This document shows, piece by piece, positions 1 to 7,700 of a stretch of DNA of 17,870 nucleotides. Position 1 is the stretch's first letter. Each line of letters begins with the position of its first letter. The notes beneath the pieces were generated by a model. The model was not told where the DNA came from. It made no database searches and saw only the letters and a program-made list of their open reading frames with translations. Made by a program: the position numbers and the translations under genes. The DNA comes from Clostridiales bacterium. Its GTDB lineage: Bacteria > Bacillota > Clostridia > Lachnospirales > Lachnospiraceae. The DNA lies in contig JAHZAR010000055.1 of the NCBI GenBank assembly GCA_019423835.1, forward strand, positions 1 to 17,870, given 5' to 3'.

Positions 1-1178
1 TGCCGGGCTCTCCCCACCAGATTATGTGCCTCGTCAATCAGGAAGAGATATTCCCCCTTCATGCCCTCGGCAAAATACCTTTTCAGACGCACGTCAGGAT
101 CAAATACGTAATTGTAGTCACAGATTATTCCATCCACAAAATTGCTGATATCCAGGCAGAATTCAAAAGGACAGACCTGAAACTCCTCTGCATACCGCAG
201 AATCGTCTCCCTGGTAATCCCGAACTCCCTGTGAATAATCTCATAGACAGCATCGTTTACCCGGTCAAAATGTCCCTTTGCATAGGGGCAGGCATCCGGG
301 TTGCACTCCGGCTTTTCGAGAAAGCACAGCTTGTCCCTGGCCGTAATGGTGACAGAGCGGAAATAGAGTCCTGCTTCTCTCAGAATTTCAAAGGCCTCCT
401 GGGCTACCGACCGGGTAATAGTCTTGGCCGTCAGGTAAAACAGCTTGTCCCCGTACCCTTCTCCTATGGCCTTCAGAGCCGGAAAGATCGTGGACAGCGT
501 CTTTCCAATCCCCGTGGGGGCCTGGATGAACAGCTTCCTTTTTCGGCTGACCGTCCTGTATACTGCCACGGCAAGCTCCCTCTGTCCTTCCCGGTAGGGG
601 AAGGGAAACTGAAGCGTCCTCAGCGACTCATCTCGTCTCAGCCCATTATGGAAAAGGTACCTGGCCCACTTCACATACTCATGTACCAGCCCCTTAAACC
701 ACTCCTCCAGTTCCCCAAAGGTCTTTACGAAACGAAACCGCCGTATTTCTTCTGTGTCCAGATTACAGTAGGTCACCTGGACTGCCGCTTCAGACAGCCC
801 TCTGTCGTTCATGTAAAACCAGGCGTAGCACATGGCCTGGGCCAAATGAACATAGACCGGCTCCTTCAGCTCCTCCACGTCCATATATACACCCTTTATC
901 TCATCAATCGTCACTCCCGATGCGTCCTCGATAATTCCGTCAGCCCTTCCCTCTATAATAAGTAGAAACCCGTCCTCCTCCACCTCAAATTTCAGGGGAA
1001 CCTCGGCCCGGTACTCCGGTCCCTGACGCTTCTGTATCTTTCTGTGTATCCTGCTGCCAGCCAGCATGGCTTCTTTCTGTGCGCCTGCTGTCCGCCGATT
1101 ATCGATATCACCGGAGCGGAGGACAAACTCCACCAGGTTTCGGACAGATACCTTTACCTGTTCTCTCCTGCCACTCAT
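1..1178 (-). CDS. DinG/XPD-family ATP-dependent DNA helicase with N-terminal nuclease-like domain (partial, 3' end outside window)
   Basis: My translation of the complementary strand runs open from ATG at 1178 to the window edge (392 full codons). Residues about 60-120 look like a Cas4/RecB-type PD-(D/E)XK nuclease: GRAD at 78-80, then IDEIKG at 91-96 (D92, E93, K95) and a QxxxY motif (Q114, Y118). The helicase core follows, with Walker A APTGIGKT at 220-227 and the Walker B box DEAH at 382-385. Between them lie C285, C292, C297, C336 and C341, placed as in the Fe-S domain of XPD/DinG helicases. Such enzymes unwind DNA 5'-3' and the nuclease domain could trim it; substrate is unknown. A purine-rich GGAGAGGGGG lies about 10 bases before the start. 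Helicase motifs III-VI lie beyond position 1. The family call is firm; the nuclease activity is inferred from motifs. Confidence 0.88.
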   Translation of the reverse strand, partial: MSGRREQVKVSVRNLVEFVLRSGDIDNRRTAGAQKEAMLAGSRIHRKIQKRQGPEYRAEVPLKFEVEEDGFLLIIEGRADGIIEDASGVTIDEIKGVYMDVEELKEPVYVHLAQAMCYAWFYMNDRGLSEAAVQVTYCNLDTEEIRRFRFVKTFGELEEWFKGLVHEYVKWARYLFHNGLRRDESLRTLQFPFPYREGQRELAVAVYRTVSRKRKLFIQAPTGIGKTLSTIFPALKAIGEGYGDKLFYLTAKTITRSVAQEAFEILREAGLYFRSVTITARDKLCFLEKPECNPDACPYAKGHFDRVNDAVYEIIHREFGITRETILRYAEEFQVCPFEFCLDISNFVDGIICDYNYVFDPDVRLKRYFAEGMKGEYLFLIDEAHNLVGRAR

Positions 1179-1241
1179 TTACGCTGTTTCCCCCTCTCCG
1201 CAAAACTGCCCACTGCCTGCACGCCAGATTCATCCGCTTCT

Positions 1242-1247
1242 ATTATA
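1242..1247 (-). promoter_or_regulatory. Possible -10 box for the helicase gene
   Basis: The minus strand reads TATAAT here, 64 bases before the helicase ATG and just after the terminator of the preceding gene, which is where a new promoter is needed. No good -35 box lies 16-18 bases upstream, so this rests on the -10 match and position only. Confidence 0.4.
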
Positions 1248-1305
1248 CCGGCAAAGCGGCGTCGGCGCTACCGCTTTCTTTCTCTCTCCCGTATTCCTTC
1301 CAACG

Positions 1306-1341
1306 AAAAAGGGAAACCGCCGCATACGGCAGTTTCCCTTT
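1306..1341 (-). terminator. Rho-independent terminator after the HPr-like gene
   Basis: Arms 1327-1341 and 1308-1322 pair over 15 positions, with a single G-U wobble when read on the minus strand, around a 4-base loop (1323-1326). A run of five T follows on the minus strand (1306-1310, overlapping the foot of the stem). It lies 64 bases past the stop of the HPr-like gene. Read on the plus strand the stem is followed by TTTCC, a weaker tail. Confidence 0.85.
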
Positions 1342-1404
1342 CCGGAAAATCTTTCTCACAGCCCTCCGTGAAGGCCGGGCTGCATCTCTCATTTTTCCCG
1401 CTGA

Positions 1405-1644
1405 CTAAGCGGCTGTATTTGTGGCTGCCTTTTCCGCGAGGAAAGACTCAAACTCTTCGTTTTCTCCATTATACTCAACGGTCAGAATTCTGGTAAGATC
1501 CAGGCTTAAAACACCTAAAAGAGATTTTGCATCAATTATAATACGGTTATAAAATACATCAATATCGAAGTCACATCTTGATGCAGCTGCCACAAACTTC
1601 TTAGCCTCTTCAACGGTTGGTAACATAATCCGTCTTTGCTTCAT
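1405..1644 (-). CDS. HPr-family protein without the catalytic His (Crh-like)
   Basis: A 79-residue protein. The segment DAKSLLGVLSLDL (38-50) matches the regulatory-Ser helix of HPr (KSIMGVMSL in Bacillus), with S41 at the position of HPr Ser46, the site phosphorylated by HPr kinase. The N-terminal stretch LPTVEEAKKF (8-17) stands where HPr has the HARP motif, and no His occurs anywhere in the protein, so it cannot carry phosphate from enzyme I. This Ser-only pattern is that of Crh, a partner of CcpA in catabolite control. A regulatory role is inferred, not shown. AAAGGAG lies 8 bases before the ATG. The gene stands alone with its own promoter (1701-1730) and terminator. It may instead be a structural homologue with another job. 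Confidence 0.8.
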   Translation of the reverse strand: MKQRRIMLPTVEEAKKFVAAASRCDFDIDVFYNRIIIDAKSLLGVLSLDLTRILTVEYNGENEEFESFLAEKAATNTAA

Positions 1645-1665
1645 AATTATTAACTCCTTTTACGA

Positions 1666-1697
1666 TGATTTCAATCTATAGTATTTTTTGATTTCAA
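1666..1697 (-). repeat. Two direct copies of TTGAAATCA in the leader of the HPr-like gene
   Basis: TGATTTCAA on the plus strand occurs at 1666-1674 and 1689-1697, 23 bases start to start, about two helix turns. Both lie between the -10 box and the ribosome binding site. The upstream copy extends to a small dyad, TTGAAATCAA. The spacing and place suit an operator, but no known regulator motif is recognised. Confidence 0.4.
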
Positions 1698-1700
1698 CCT

Positions 1701-1730
1701 TTTATACCACGACACGGCGATTTTTGTCAA
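1701..1730 (-). promoter_or_regulatory. Sigma-A promoter of the HPr-like gene
   Basis: TTGACA (minus strand, 1725-1730) and TATAAA (1701-1706) are separated by 18 bases. Transcription should start near 1693, giving a leader of about 50 bases before the ATG at 1644. Confidence 0.8.
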
Positions 1731-2020
1731 ATTTTTCCCTGTGTGCCGGAAAGTTGACCTGTCGTCTATTTTTTCTCAGGAAAGCCTGTTTCTTCTGTTG
1801 TTCTTTATGCAAAAAATCATTTTCTTCTTTTAATAACAGATCTGATTCTTACTATATGAGTATTTTAAATAGTTTTTTCAAGATGAACATTTGATTATTT
1901 TTACAGTTTTCACAAAATTTTTACATACCGCCGCTTCGCCATTGACAGCCGCCCCCTCCGGCTTCCCCCGTTCCAGGGGCAGAAAAACAGTGCGATTGCC
2001 CGGCGGAGGTCCTTTTCCCA
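1731..2020. other. AT-rich intergenic stretch without recognisable genes
   Basis: The gap between the HPr-like promoter and the tRNA-Trp terminator. Short open frames on the plus strand have no ribosome binding site and no recognisable protein content. The part 1800-1925 is very AT-rich, the part 1935-2010 is GC-rich. I see no convincing RNA gene, repeat or promoter here. Confidence 0.5.
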
Positions 2021-2021
2021 T

Positions 2022-2052
2022 AAAAAAATCGCAAACCATATCGGTTTGCGAT
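2022..2052 (-). terminator. Rho-independent terminator of tRNA-Trp
   Basis: Perfect 10-base arms (2043-2052 and 2028-2037) around a 5-base loop, followed on the minus strand by six or more T. It starts 15 bases after the 3' end of the tRNA. Confidence 0.93.
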
Positions 2053-2066
2053 TCCCTTATTCAGAA

Positions 2067-2137
2067 CAGGGGAAGAGGGATTCGAACCCCCATTGACGGT
2101 TTTGGAGACCGTTGCTCTGCCATTGAACTATTCCCCT
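2067..2137 (-). tRNA. tRNA-Trp (anticodon CCA)
   Basis: The minus strand folds as a complete cloverleaf of 71 bases. The acceptor stem AGGGGAA pairs with TTCCCCT and is followed by discriminator G. The anticodon loop is CTCCAAA between ACGGT/ACCGT arms, giving anticodon CCA, and the T loop is TTCGAAT. CCA is not encoded at the 3' end. It is a single-gene unit with its own promoter and terminator. Confidence 0.96.
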
Positions 2138-2187
2138 CTATTTATTTCTTCTGCCGTCGGTTTTTCTTTCCTTCCGTCGACTTCTAT

Positions 2188-2216
2188 ATAATAGCATACC
2201 ACCCCTCCGATGTCAA
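2188..2216 (-). promoter_or_regulatory. Strong sigma-A promoter of tRNA-Trp
   Basis: TTGACA (2211-2216) and TATTAT (2188-2193) lie 17 bases apart on the minus strand, with TG just before the -10 box. Upstream (about 2217-2245) are long A tracts on the minus strand that resemble an UP element, as expected for a stable-RNA promoter. Confidence 0.85.
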
Positions 2217-2289
2217 ATGTTTTTTTTATTTTTTTAATCTTTTTTGTATTGTATATCAAATTAATACATTTTTCTCCGGCGTCTGCACA

Positions 2290-2336
2290 GGCTGAAAAAG
2301 GGAAGCCACCATATCCATTCCCTTCCAGCCTATCTT
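2290..2336 (-). terminator. Probable terminator of radA
   Basis: Directly after the radA stop the minus strand carries AGGCTG and AAGGGAA, then a loop of about 13 bases, then TTCCCTT and CAGCCT. The inner stem is followed at once by a T run (TTCCCTTTTTC), so the inner hairpin can end transcription. Confidence 0.65.
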
Positions 2337-2337
2337 C

Positions 2338-3792
2338 CTAAAGCACCGATACCGCTTCCTTCACGCTGCTGACGCCAATCAGCCGGATGTCACTCCTTCT
2401 CTTCATCTTTTCCAGACAGATCCACGGCAGGATACAGGCCTCAAAGCCCAGCTTCACCGCCTCATTGACCCGCTGTTCTGCCATGGATACAGAGCGCACC
2501 TCGCCGGAAAGACCCACCTCCCCAAAAACAACCGTCTTCTCATCCACTGTTCTGTCCCTGTAGCTGGAAATCAATGCCATTACAATCGCCAGGTCCAGGG
2601 CCGGCTCATTCATTTTAAGTCCTCCTGCAATGTTTACATAGGCATCCATCTGACCCAAATCGTATCGGCAGCGCTTTTCAAGTACAGCCATCAGCAGGTT
2701 GACACGGTTATAATCCGTTCCCGCTGCTGTTCTTCTGGGCATTCCGAAATTGCTCCTTGTCACAAGAGCCTGAACCTCCACCATCAGAGGCCTTGTCCCC
2801 TCCACCAGGCAGGCGGCCACTGCCCCCGATGCGCCGGCAGGGCGGCCCTCCAGCATAAATTCCGAGGGATTCTTCACCTCCGCAAGTCCTTCTTCACGCA
2901 TCTCAAATACGCCAATCTCGTTAGTGGATCCAAAACGGTTTTTTACCCCCCGCAGAATCCTGTAGGATGCGTGGCGATCGCCCTCAAAGTAGAGCACCGT
3001 CTCCACCATATGTTCAAGGACTCTGGGGCCAGCCACCACCCCTTCCTTTGTCACATGGCCCACAATAAATACGGTAATTCCAAGTCCCTTTGCGATCTGC
3101 ATCAGCACATTCGTGCATTCCCTGACCTGGCTGACGCTTCCAGGAGCAGAGGTAATCTCCTCCAGATACATAGTCTGGATTGAGTCAATGATCACCGTAT
3201 CCGGCGCTGTCCTCCGCACGGCCTCCTGAATGATTTCCAGATTTGTCTCGCATAAAAAACACAGGCTGTCGCTCATCTCCCCGATCCGGCTGGCCCTTAT
3301 CTTAATCTGCTTCAGGGATTCCTCTCCCGAAATGTAGAGCACTCTCTGGCCGCCTGCCGCCAGATTCCGGCATACCTGCAGAAGAAGCGTGGACTTTCCG
3401 ATTCCGGGATCGCCGCCTACCAGTACCAGAGAGCCCTTCACAATCCCTCCTCCCAGAACCCGGTTGAGTTCCCCGAAGCCTGTGTCGGCTCTCTCCTCTC
3501 TTCCCAGCTCAATCTCTGACAGACTTTTGGGGCGGATCTTTCGAAGCCCCGGTACTGTACCACTAAAGCCTCCTCCCGCAGGGCCCCTTCCTCGGGCAGC
3601 ACTTCCCTGCAGTCCCAAGGCCTCTGCTGCCGCGCCCAATCCTCTCTTGCCCGCACTCTTGGCAGTCTGGGAGGCCACCGGCTCCTCTACCATGGTATTC
3701 CATGAATGACAGGCGGGGCACTGGCCCATCCACTTCGCAGACTCATATCCGCACTCACTGCAAAAAAAAGCTGTTGCTCTAGCCTTAGCCAC
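2338..3792 (-). CDS. radA: DNA repair protein RadA (branch-migration ATPase)
   Basis: 484 residues, somewhat longer than the roughly 455-460 usual for the family. An N-terminal C4 zinc finger (C11, C14, C25, C28) is followed by a Gly/Ala-rich linker (about 41-90) that accounts for the extra length. The RecA-like core has Walker A GGDPGIGKST at 126-135, Walker B VIIDSI at 200-205 and the RadA signature KNRFG at 284-288. The C-terminal third is the Lon-protease-like domain typical of RadA. The protein drives branch migration of recombination intermediates in the cytoplasm. The start is GTG, chosen because AAGGAG lies 8 bases upstream and the zinc finger begins soon after. In Bacillus radA follows clpC directly; here two unrelated genes lie between them. 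Confidence 0.97.
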   Translation of the reverse strand: MAKARATAFFCSECGYESAKWMGQCPACHSWNTMVEEPVASQTAKSAGKRGLGAAAEALGLQGSAARGRGPAGGGFSGTVPGLRKIRPKSLSEIELGREERADTGFGELNRVLGGGIVKGSLVLVGGDPGIGKSTLLLQVCRNLAAGGQRVLYISGEESLKQIKIRASRIGEMSDSLCFLCETNLEIIQEAVRRTAPDTVIIDSIQTMYLEEITSAPGSVSQVRECTNVLMQIAKGLGITVFIVGHVTKEGVVAGPRVLEHMVETVLYFEGDRHASYRILRGVKNRFGSTNEIGVFEMREEGLAEVKNPSEFMLEGRPAGASGAVAACLVEGTRPLMVEVQALVTRSNFGMPRRTAAGTDYNRVNLLMAVLEKRCRYDLGQMDAYVNIAGGLKMNEPALDLAIVMALISSYRDRTVDEKTVVFGEVGLSGEVRSVSMAEQRVNEAVKLGFEACILPWICLEKMKRRSDIRLIGVSSVKEAVSVL

Positions 3793-3922
3793 GTTTTAAT
3801 CTCCTTTGCTCTTCCTTCCCATCCGCTTATTCGTTCGCTTCCATTATCTGGTCTGCCCCGATGCGGCATACACTTATCGTCTTATCTGAATTATCTGAAC
3901 TCTTTTTCTGCACAGCAGGAGG

Positions 3923-3977
3923 CCTGTATAGGACAATACAGGAAACAGATGGAGGCCCTCCGCAAAGGGCCTCCATC
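3923..3977 (-). terminator. Two adjacent hairpins after the 137-residue gene
   Basis: The first hairpin has perfect 11-base arms (3967-3977 and 3948-3958) with an 8-base loop, 69 bases past the stop at 4047. The minus strand then reads TGTTTCC, not a clean T run. A second hairpin follows at once, with 7-base arms 3936-3942 and 3923-3929. The first is probably the terminator; the second may protect the 3' end or belong to the radA leader. Confidence 0.55.
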
Positions 3978-4046
3978 CATCATCTTCGCATCTATGCCAA
4001 CTGCGCTGCTTTCTGCCTCAGAATGTCTGACGTTTTTCGTGTGGTG

Positions 4047-4460
4047 TCAGCGCTTCACAACTCTGATCCGGGCTGCCGCTCCCTGATTCAGCTCCACGCT
4101 GACCACGAGCTTTCCGCTTAAATTCGTCTTCATTCCCCCTACTGCAGCTCCGTCCACAAATACCTCATATTCACAGTCATCCTCTAACTGGATTGTTACC
4201 TGGGCATCCTTGTCACCCTCCACGCTAAATTCAACAGCCATATCATCCACAGAAAAATGGCTGACAGCGGTTCCCGGAACTGACTCGTATACAAACAGTC
4301 CGTTTCTCTCAAGCTTGGTGATCTCCTGACAGGTCTTGACTTTGTACAGATCTCCCCTGTACTCAAAATTGTCCAGCTTTGCCTTATCTGTCAGCTTGTA
4401 GTCGCCGAAACTGATGGTGCCGTCATCTTCAATGCGGATTAATTCATTTACTACTGGCAT
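4047..4460 (-). CDS. Conserved small protein of unknown function (137 residues)
   Basis: The start MPVVNELIRIE is chosen at 4460 because AGGAGG lies 8 bases upstream; the open frame continues to 4781 but there it overlaps the preceding gene and has no ribosome binding site. The protein is acidic and rich in predicted beta strands, with no signal peptide and no membrane segment. It has a GDLYKVKTCQEITKLE region (35-50) and a NLSGKLVVSVEL strand near the end (113-124). I recall similar proteins in Lachnospiraceae labelled 'endosialidase', but no catalytic features support that name. It has its own likely promoter and terminator. Function unknown; probably cytoplasmic. Confidence 0.85.
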   Translation of the reverse strand: MPVVNELIRIEDDGTISFGDYKLTDKAKLDNFEYRGDLYKVKTCQEITKLERNGLFVYESVPGTAVSHFSVDDMAVEFSVEGDKDAQVTIQLEDDCEYEVFVDGAAVGGMKTNLSGKLVVSVELNQGAAARIRVVKR

Positions 4461-4503
4461 ATGTTTGCCCTCCTGGTATTTCTTATGTGCTTGTGTAGAA
4501 ATT

Positions 4504-4532
4504 ATTCTATCACAGTTCTGTTTAAAAAACCA
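4504..4532 (-). promoter_or_regulatory. Likely extended -10 promoter of the 137-residue gene
   Basis: The minus strand reads TGATAGAAT with the -10 box TAGAAT at 4504-4509 and TG immediately upstream. A weak -35 (TGGTTT) lies 17 bases further up at 4527-4532. Distance from the -10 to the ATG at 4460 is 43 bases. Confidence 0.55.
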
Positions 4533-4734
4533 GACGTTTTTTACTCCTATCCCGCCTGCGTTTCTGTCAGATCTTCTTCCTGGTTTTTCTGAAATCAGAC
4601 TCTCTATGCAGGCAGTGGCAGCTAACGTCCCTGTCTCATTTTTCAGCTGCAGACTGTGCTCTCCTCCTGAAAGCAGCCGTTCACTGATGAAGCCGTAAGA
4701 CTGTGCTCTCTGCACCCATCCTGCCGGTACCCAC

Positions 4735-7700
4735 TCATCGGGTCTGCTCCTCTCCATCCACACACCAGCGGCCCTGTTCATTGACCGAATATCCGTCCGG
4801 TGTCGTCAAACCTGCTGCCATGGAGCCCATGGGTGCGCCGGAATCAGGATAAAAATAATAGCAATATTCCCGTCCCGAGGCATCCGGAATCCACTGCCAG
4901 CCTGTCAGCATTTTCCCAAGGCTTCCGTCTGATACAGGGTTCAGGTAATACCAGCGTCCATCCAGATCCTGGTACCATCCGATGACCATCCTGCCTTCCG
5001 GATCGAATCTGAACCAGCCTGACTCTCCATTTCCCCGGTTTGCGTACGGATTGTAAAGGTATCCCCAGCTGTCACGGTACACATCTGCTCCTGAGGAAAA
5101 GTTCCAGGAGCCATCCTCCGCCATAGTCCAGGTTCCTATTACAGCATTGCCGTCCCCGGTTTTTCCGGAATGTTTGCTTCCAGAGCCTCTGTCTGAGCTG
5201 CCGCGGGAATCCCAGACCTCCACAGTGCATGACGCCTCTTTTCCGCCGGCGCGGGCGCGGATCACCGTCGTTCCTCTGCGCAGACCGATGACCGTTCCCT
5301 TCTCATCCACTGCAGCGATTCCGGGATTATCTGAGGAGAATACCGGAACAGCCTCGATATCGTCACCTTCTATGAGAACCTGAAGGGTCTGGGTACTTCC
5401 CACCCTGAGCTTCATGGTTTCCGGTAAGATCTGAATTCGATCCACCTGATTTTCCTCCACCAGCACTACCTGGCAGGCAGCTGTTTTTGTGGGATCACTG
5501 ACAGAGCTGACTTTTACGGTAAGAGTTCCGCTCGCTTTAGGAGCAAACAGCAGAACCTCCTCACCGCTCTCTGTCATCCGCGTACCGTCTGTTTCCCTGT
5601 CAAGTTCTGAAAGATCCACAGCGGAAAGGTCACCGGAAAATTCCCACTTCAGCTTATCGTTTTCGTCCTCTACAGGACCATTATCCCAGGAGAGAAGGCT
5701 GGGGCAGAATCTTGCCTCATCCATCGTGTCCTCGTCATTTTGATCAAAGTAATAGAGCACAGTGCCCTCTGCTGAGATAGGAAGCTGTGTATTGAGGCTG
5801 ACTGCGGAAGAATAATTAAAATCATACAGATTGCTTCCATTCAGAAGATAGCTAGATTCCACTGCAGCTGTTGAGCCGAAGGCCCAGCAGGTATTTGTGA
5901 ACCTCTGATCTCCGACTGGTGTCAGGACACCGATCTCCCGCAGGTCAAATGACTCTGGAAGCATGATATCCAATTCTCCGGCCTGGCCAGTTTCCCGCAA
6001 AGAGGATTTCTCCTTCGTCTGCAGAATATGTCCTTCATAGACATAGCAGGTCTCCTCCTCTTCACCGGAAAGCGCTTCTCCCTCCGCCTCATTTTCTTCA
6101 GAAATATGCTCCGCCATAGGGTAATAGACATCCGGGTCTATCTCAAGTTCTGAAATCTGCTCCGTTTTTCCTTCCTCCAGAGACGCATCGTTGCACAGGG
6201 CCTTCATGGAAAAATACGCGTAGTAATTGTTTGATCCATTATCCTCCATGAACCCCTTCCCCATATCGATCCATTCTTCCCCTTCAGCCGGATCATACAG
6301 AGAGCAAATCTCCTCCTCCTTCGGAATATTTGCAATTCTGCTATTATTCATTACCATTGGCACAGCCAGGGTTTCACTGCTGTCGTTTTCTATTTTCAGA
6401 ATAATCTCAAATGGCTCTCCCGGCTGCAGCAGGATGGTCTTATCCAGGCGTACAGTATAATATCCGGCATACATCTTGGAGCCGGAGGCGTAGACATTTT
6501 CTTCGTTCCATCCTTTGCCAACGTCGTCTCCCTGATTGACGGCAATCTCATAGTGAACATGATTGTTCAGGAGATCAAAAGAAACTGCCTTGAGAATATC
6601 GGCTGCGTCTTCCTCTGCAGTAAAAACCGTTGAGGTCATCAGCTGATTTGCAGTGGTGGTCCAAATTAACTCCGTGTTATAAGGAAGACTTGTAAGCTGA
6701 TACATTTTATTGTAATTGTCAGCCGTCTCCGTCGCTTCATATGCCCAGGCATTATCGGTGGAAATAAGCCTTCTGTCGCAGTAGGACACATAGTAGTAGC
6801 CCTCCTCCCCTACACTGTCTCCCCAGGAATTCCGGACTATCCATGCTCCGTCCTCCTCCGGGATCATAGAATCCAGCCATTCTTTCAGCTCTTCCTCTTC
6901 GGCAGTTTTCGGTCTCTGCTCAGTCTCTTCATAATCCGCATCGGAATTCGTGGCTTTCTGAGGACGGCGGTCATCGTCGTCCTCATCGTGCTCCGGAATT
7001 TCCCTGTCAGCATTGGAATCTGTAGCTTTCTGAACCCGGGACTTCTTGGCAGAAGGCTCAGACTCAGGCAGAGATTTCAGAGCATTGCTGGCGGTTGCAT
7101 CCGGAATCAGCTCCACATCCCGGTCGATCACATAGCGGAAATTATCCTTTGAATAATTGTCATCCCATCCTACGATCACTACCTCATGATTCATCATAAC
7201 CATATTTCCCAGGTCAAAATCGTTGGCCAGAATGTAGAACGGATTCCCATTACTGTCTTGCGCCACGTAATACTCCCATCCGTTAAAATAGTAATTTTCC
7301 GGCTTTTCGCAGGTCAGCGAACCCCAGTATATTCCGGCCGTCACGCCTCCATAAGTCATAATGGCATTTTTTAAATGCTCCTCCCACCCGGGATTTTCCT
7401 CTTCGCTTCCGTCTCCGCTGATAGACTGGTACCGCGCCGGAAGGGCAATTCCATTCTGCACATGGAGCACCGGTTCATGCCCGCTTTCATAGACGATCCC
7501 CTCCTCCTGGAGATACTTATCATACTCTCCATAACTTTCCGTACCTTCCATATCCCGAATACTATCCATTGACAGAGCGCTCTCCTCCACCGGCCCCAGC
7601 CAGGAGGAATAATAGCTTTGAGGCATCGGATAAATTCCTCCGCTGTTTACTCCTCTTCCTGAATAACTGGGATCATCCAGTTTCTTCCAAGCAATCTGAC

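Noticed and set aside
24..965. 313-codon open frame on the plus strand
   Set aside because: Antisense to the helicase, whose Walker A, DEAH and Fe-S motifs are on the minus strand.
1891..2295. 134-codon plus-strand open frame
   Set aside because: It spans the tRNA-Trp gene, its promoter and its terminator.
4651..4709. 12-base direct repeat AGACTGTGCTCT (4651-4662 and 4698-4709)
   Set aside because: Two copies in a 3' untranslated stretch with no other structure; too little to assign a role.
4461..4781. Upstream extension of the 137-residue gene to 4781
   Set aside because: The extension overlaps the end of the peptidase gene, has no ribosome binding site and no protein-like conservation, while MPVVNEL at 4460 has a good one. 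The peptidase end (VDGEEQTR) looks like a normal C-terminus, so it is not a frameshifted tail either.
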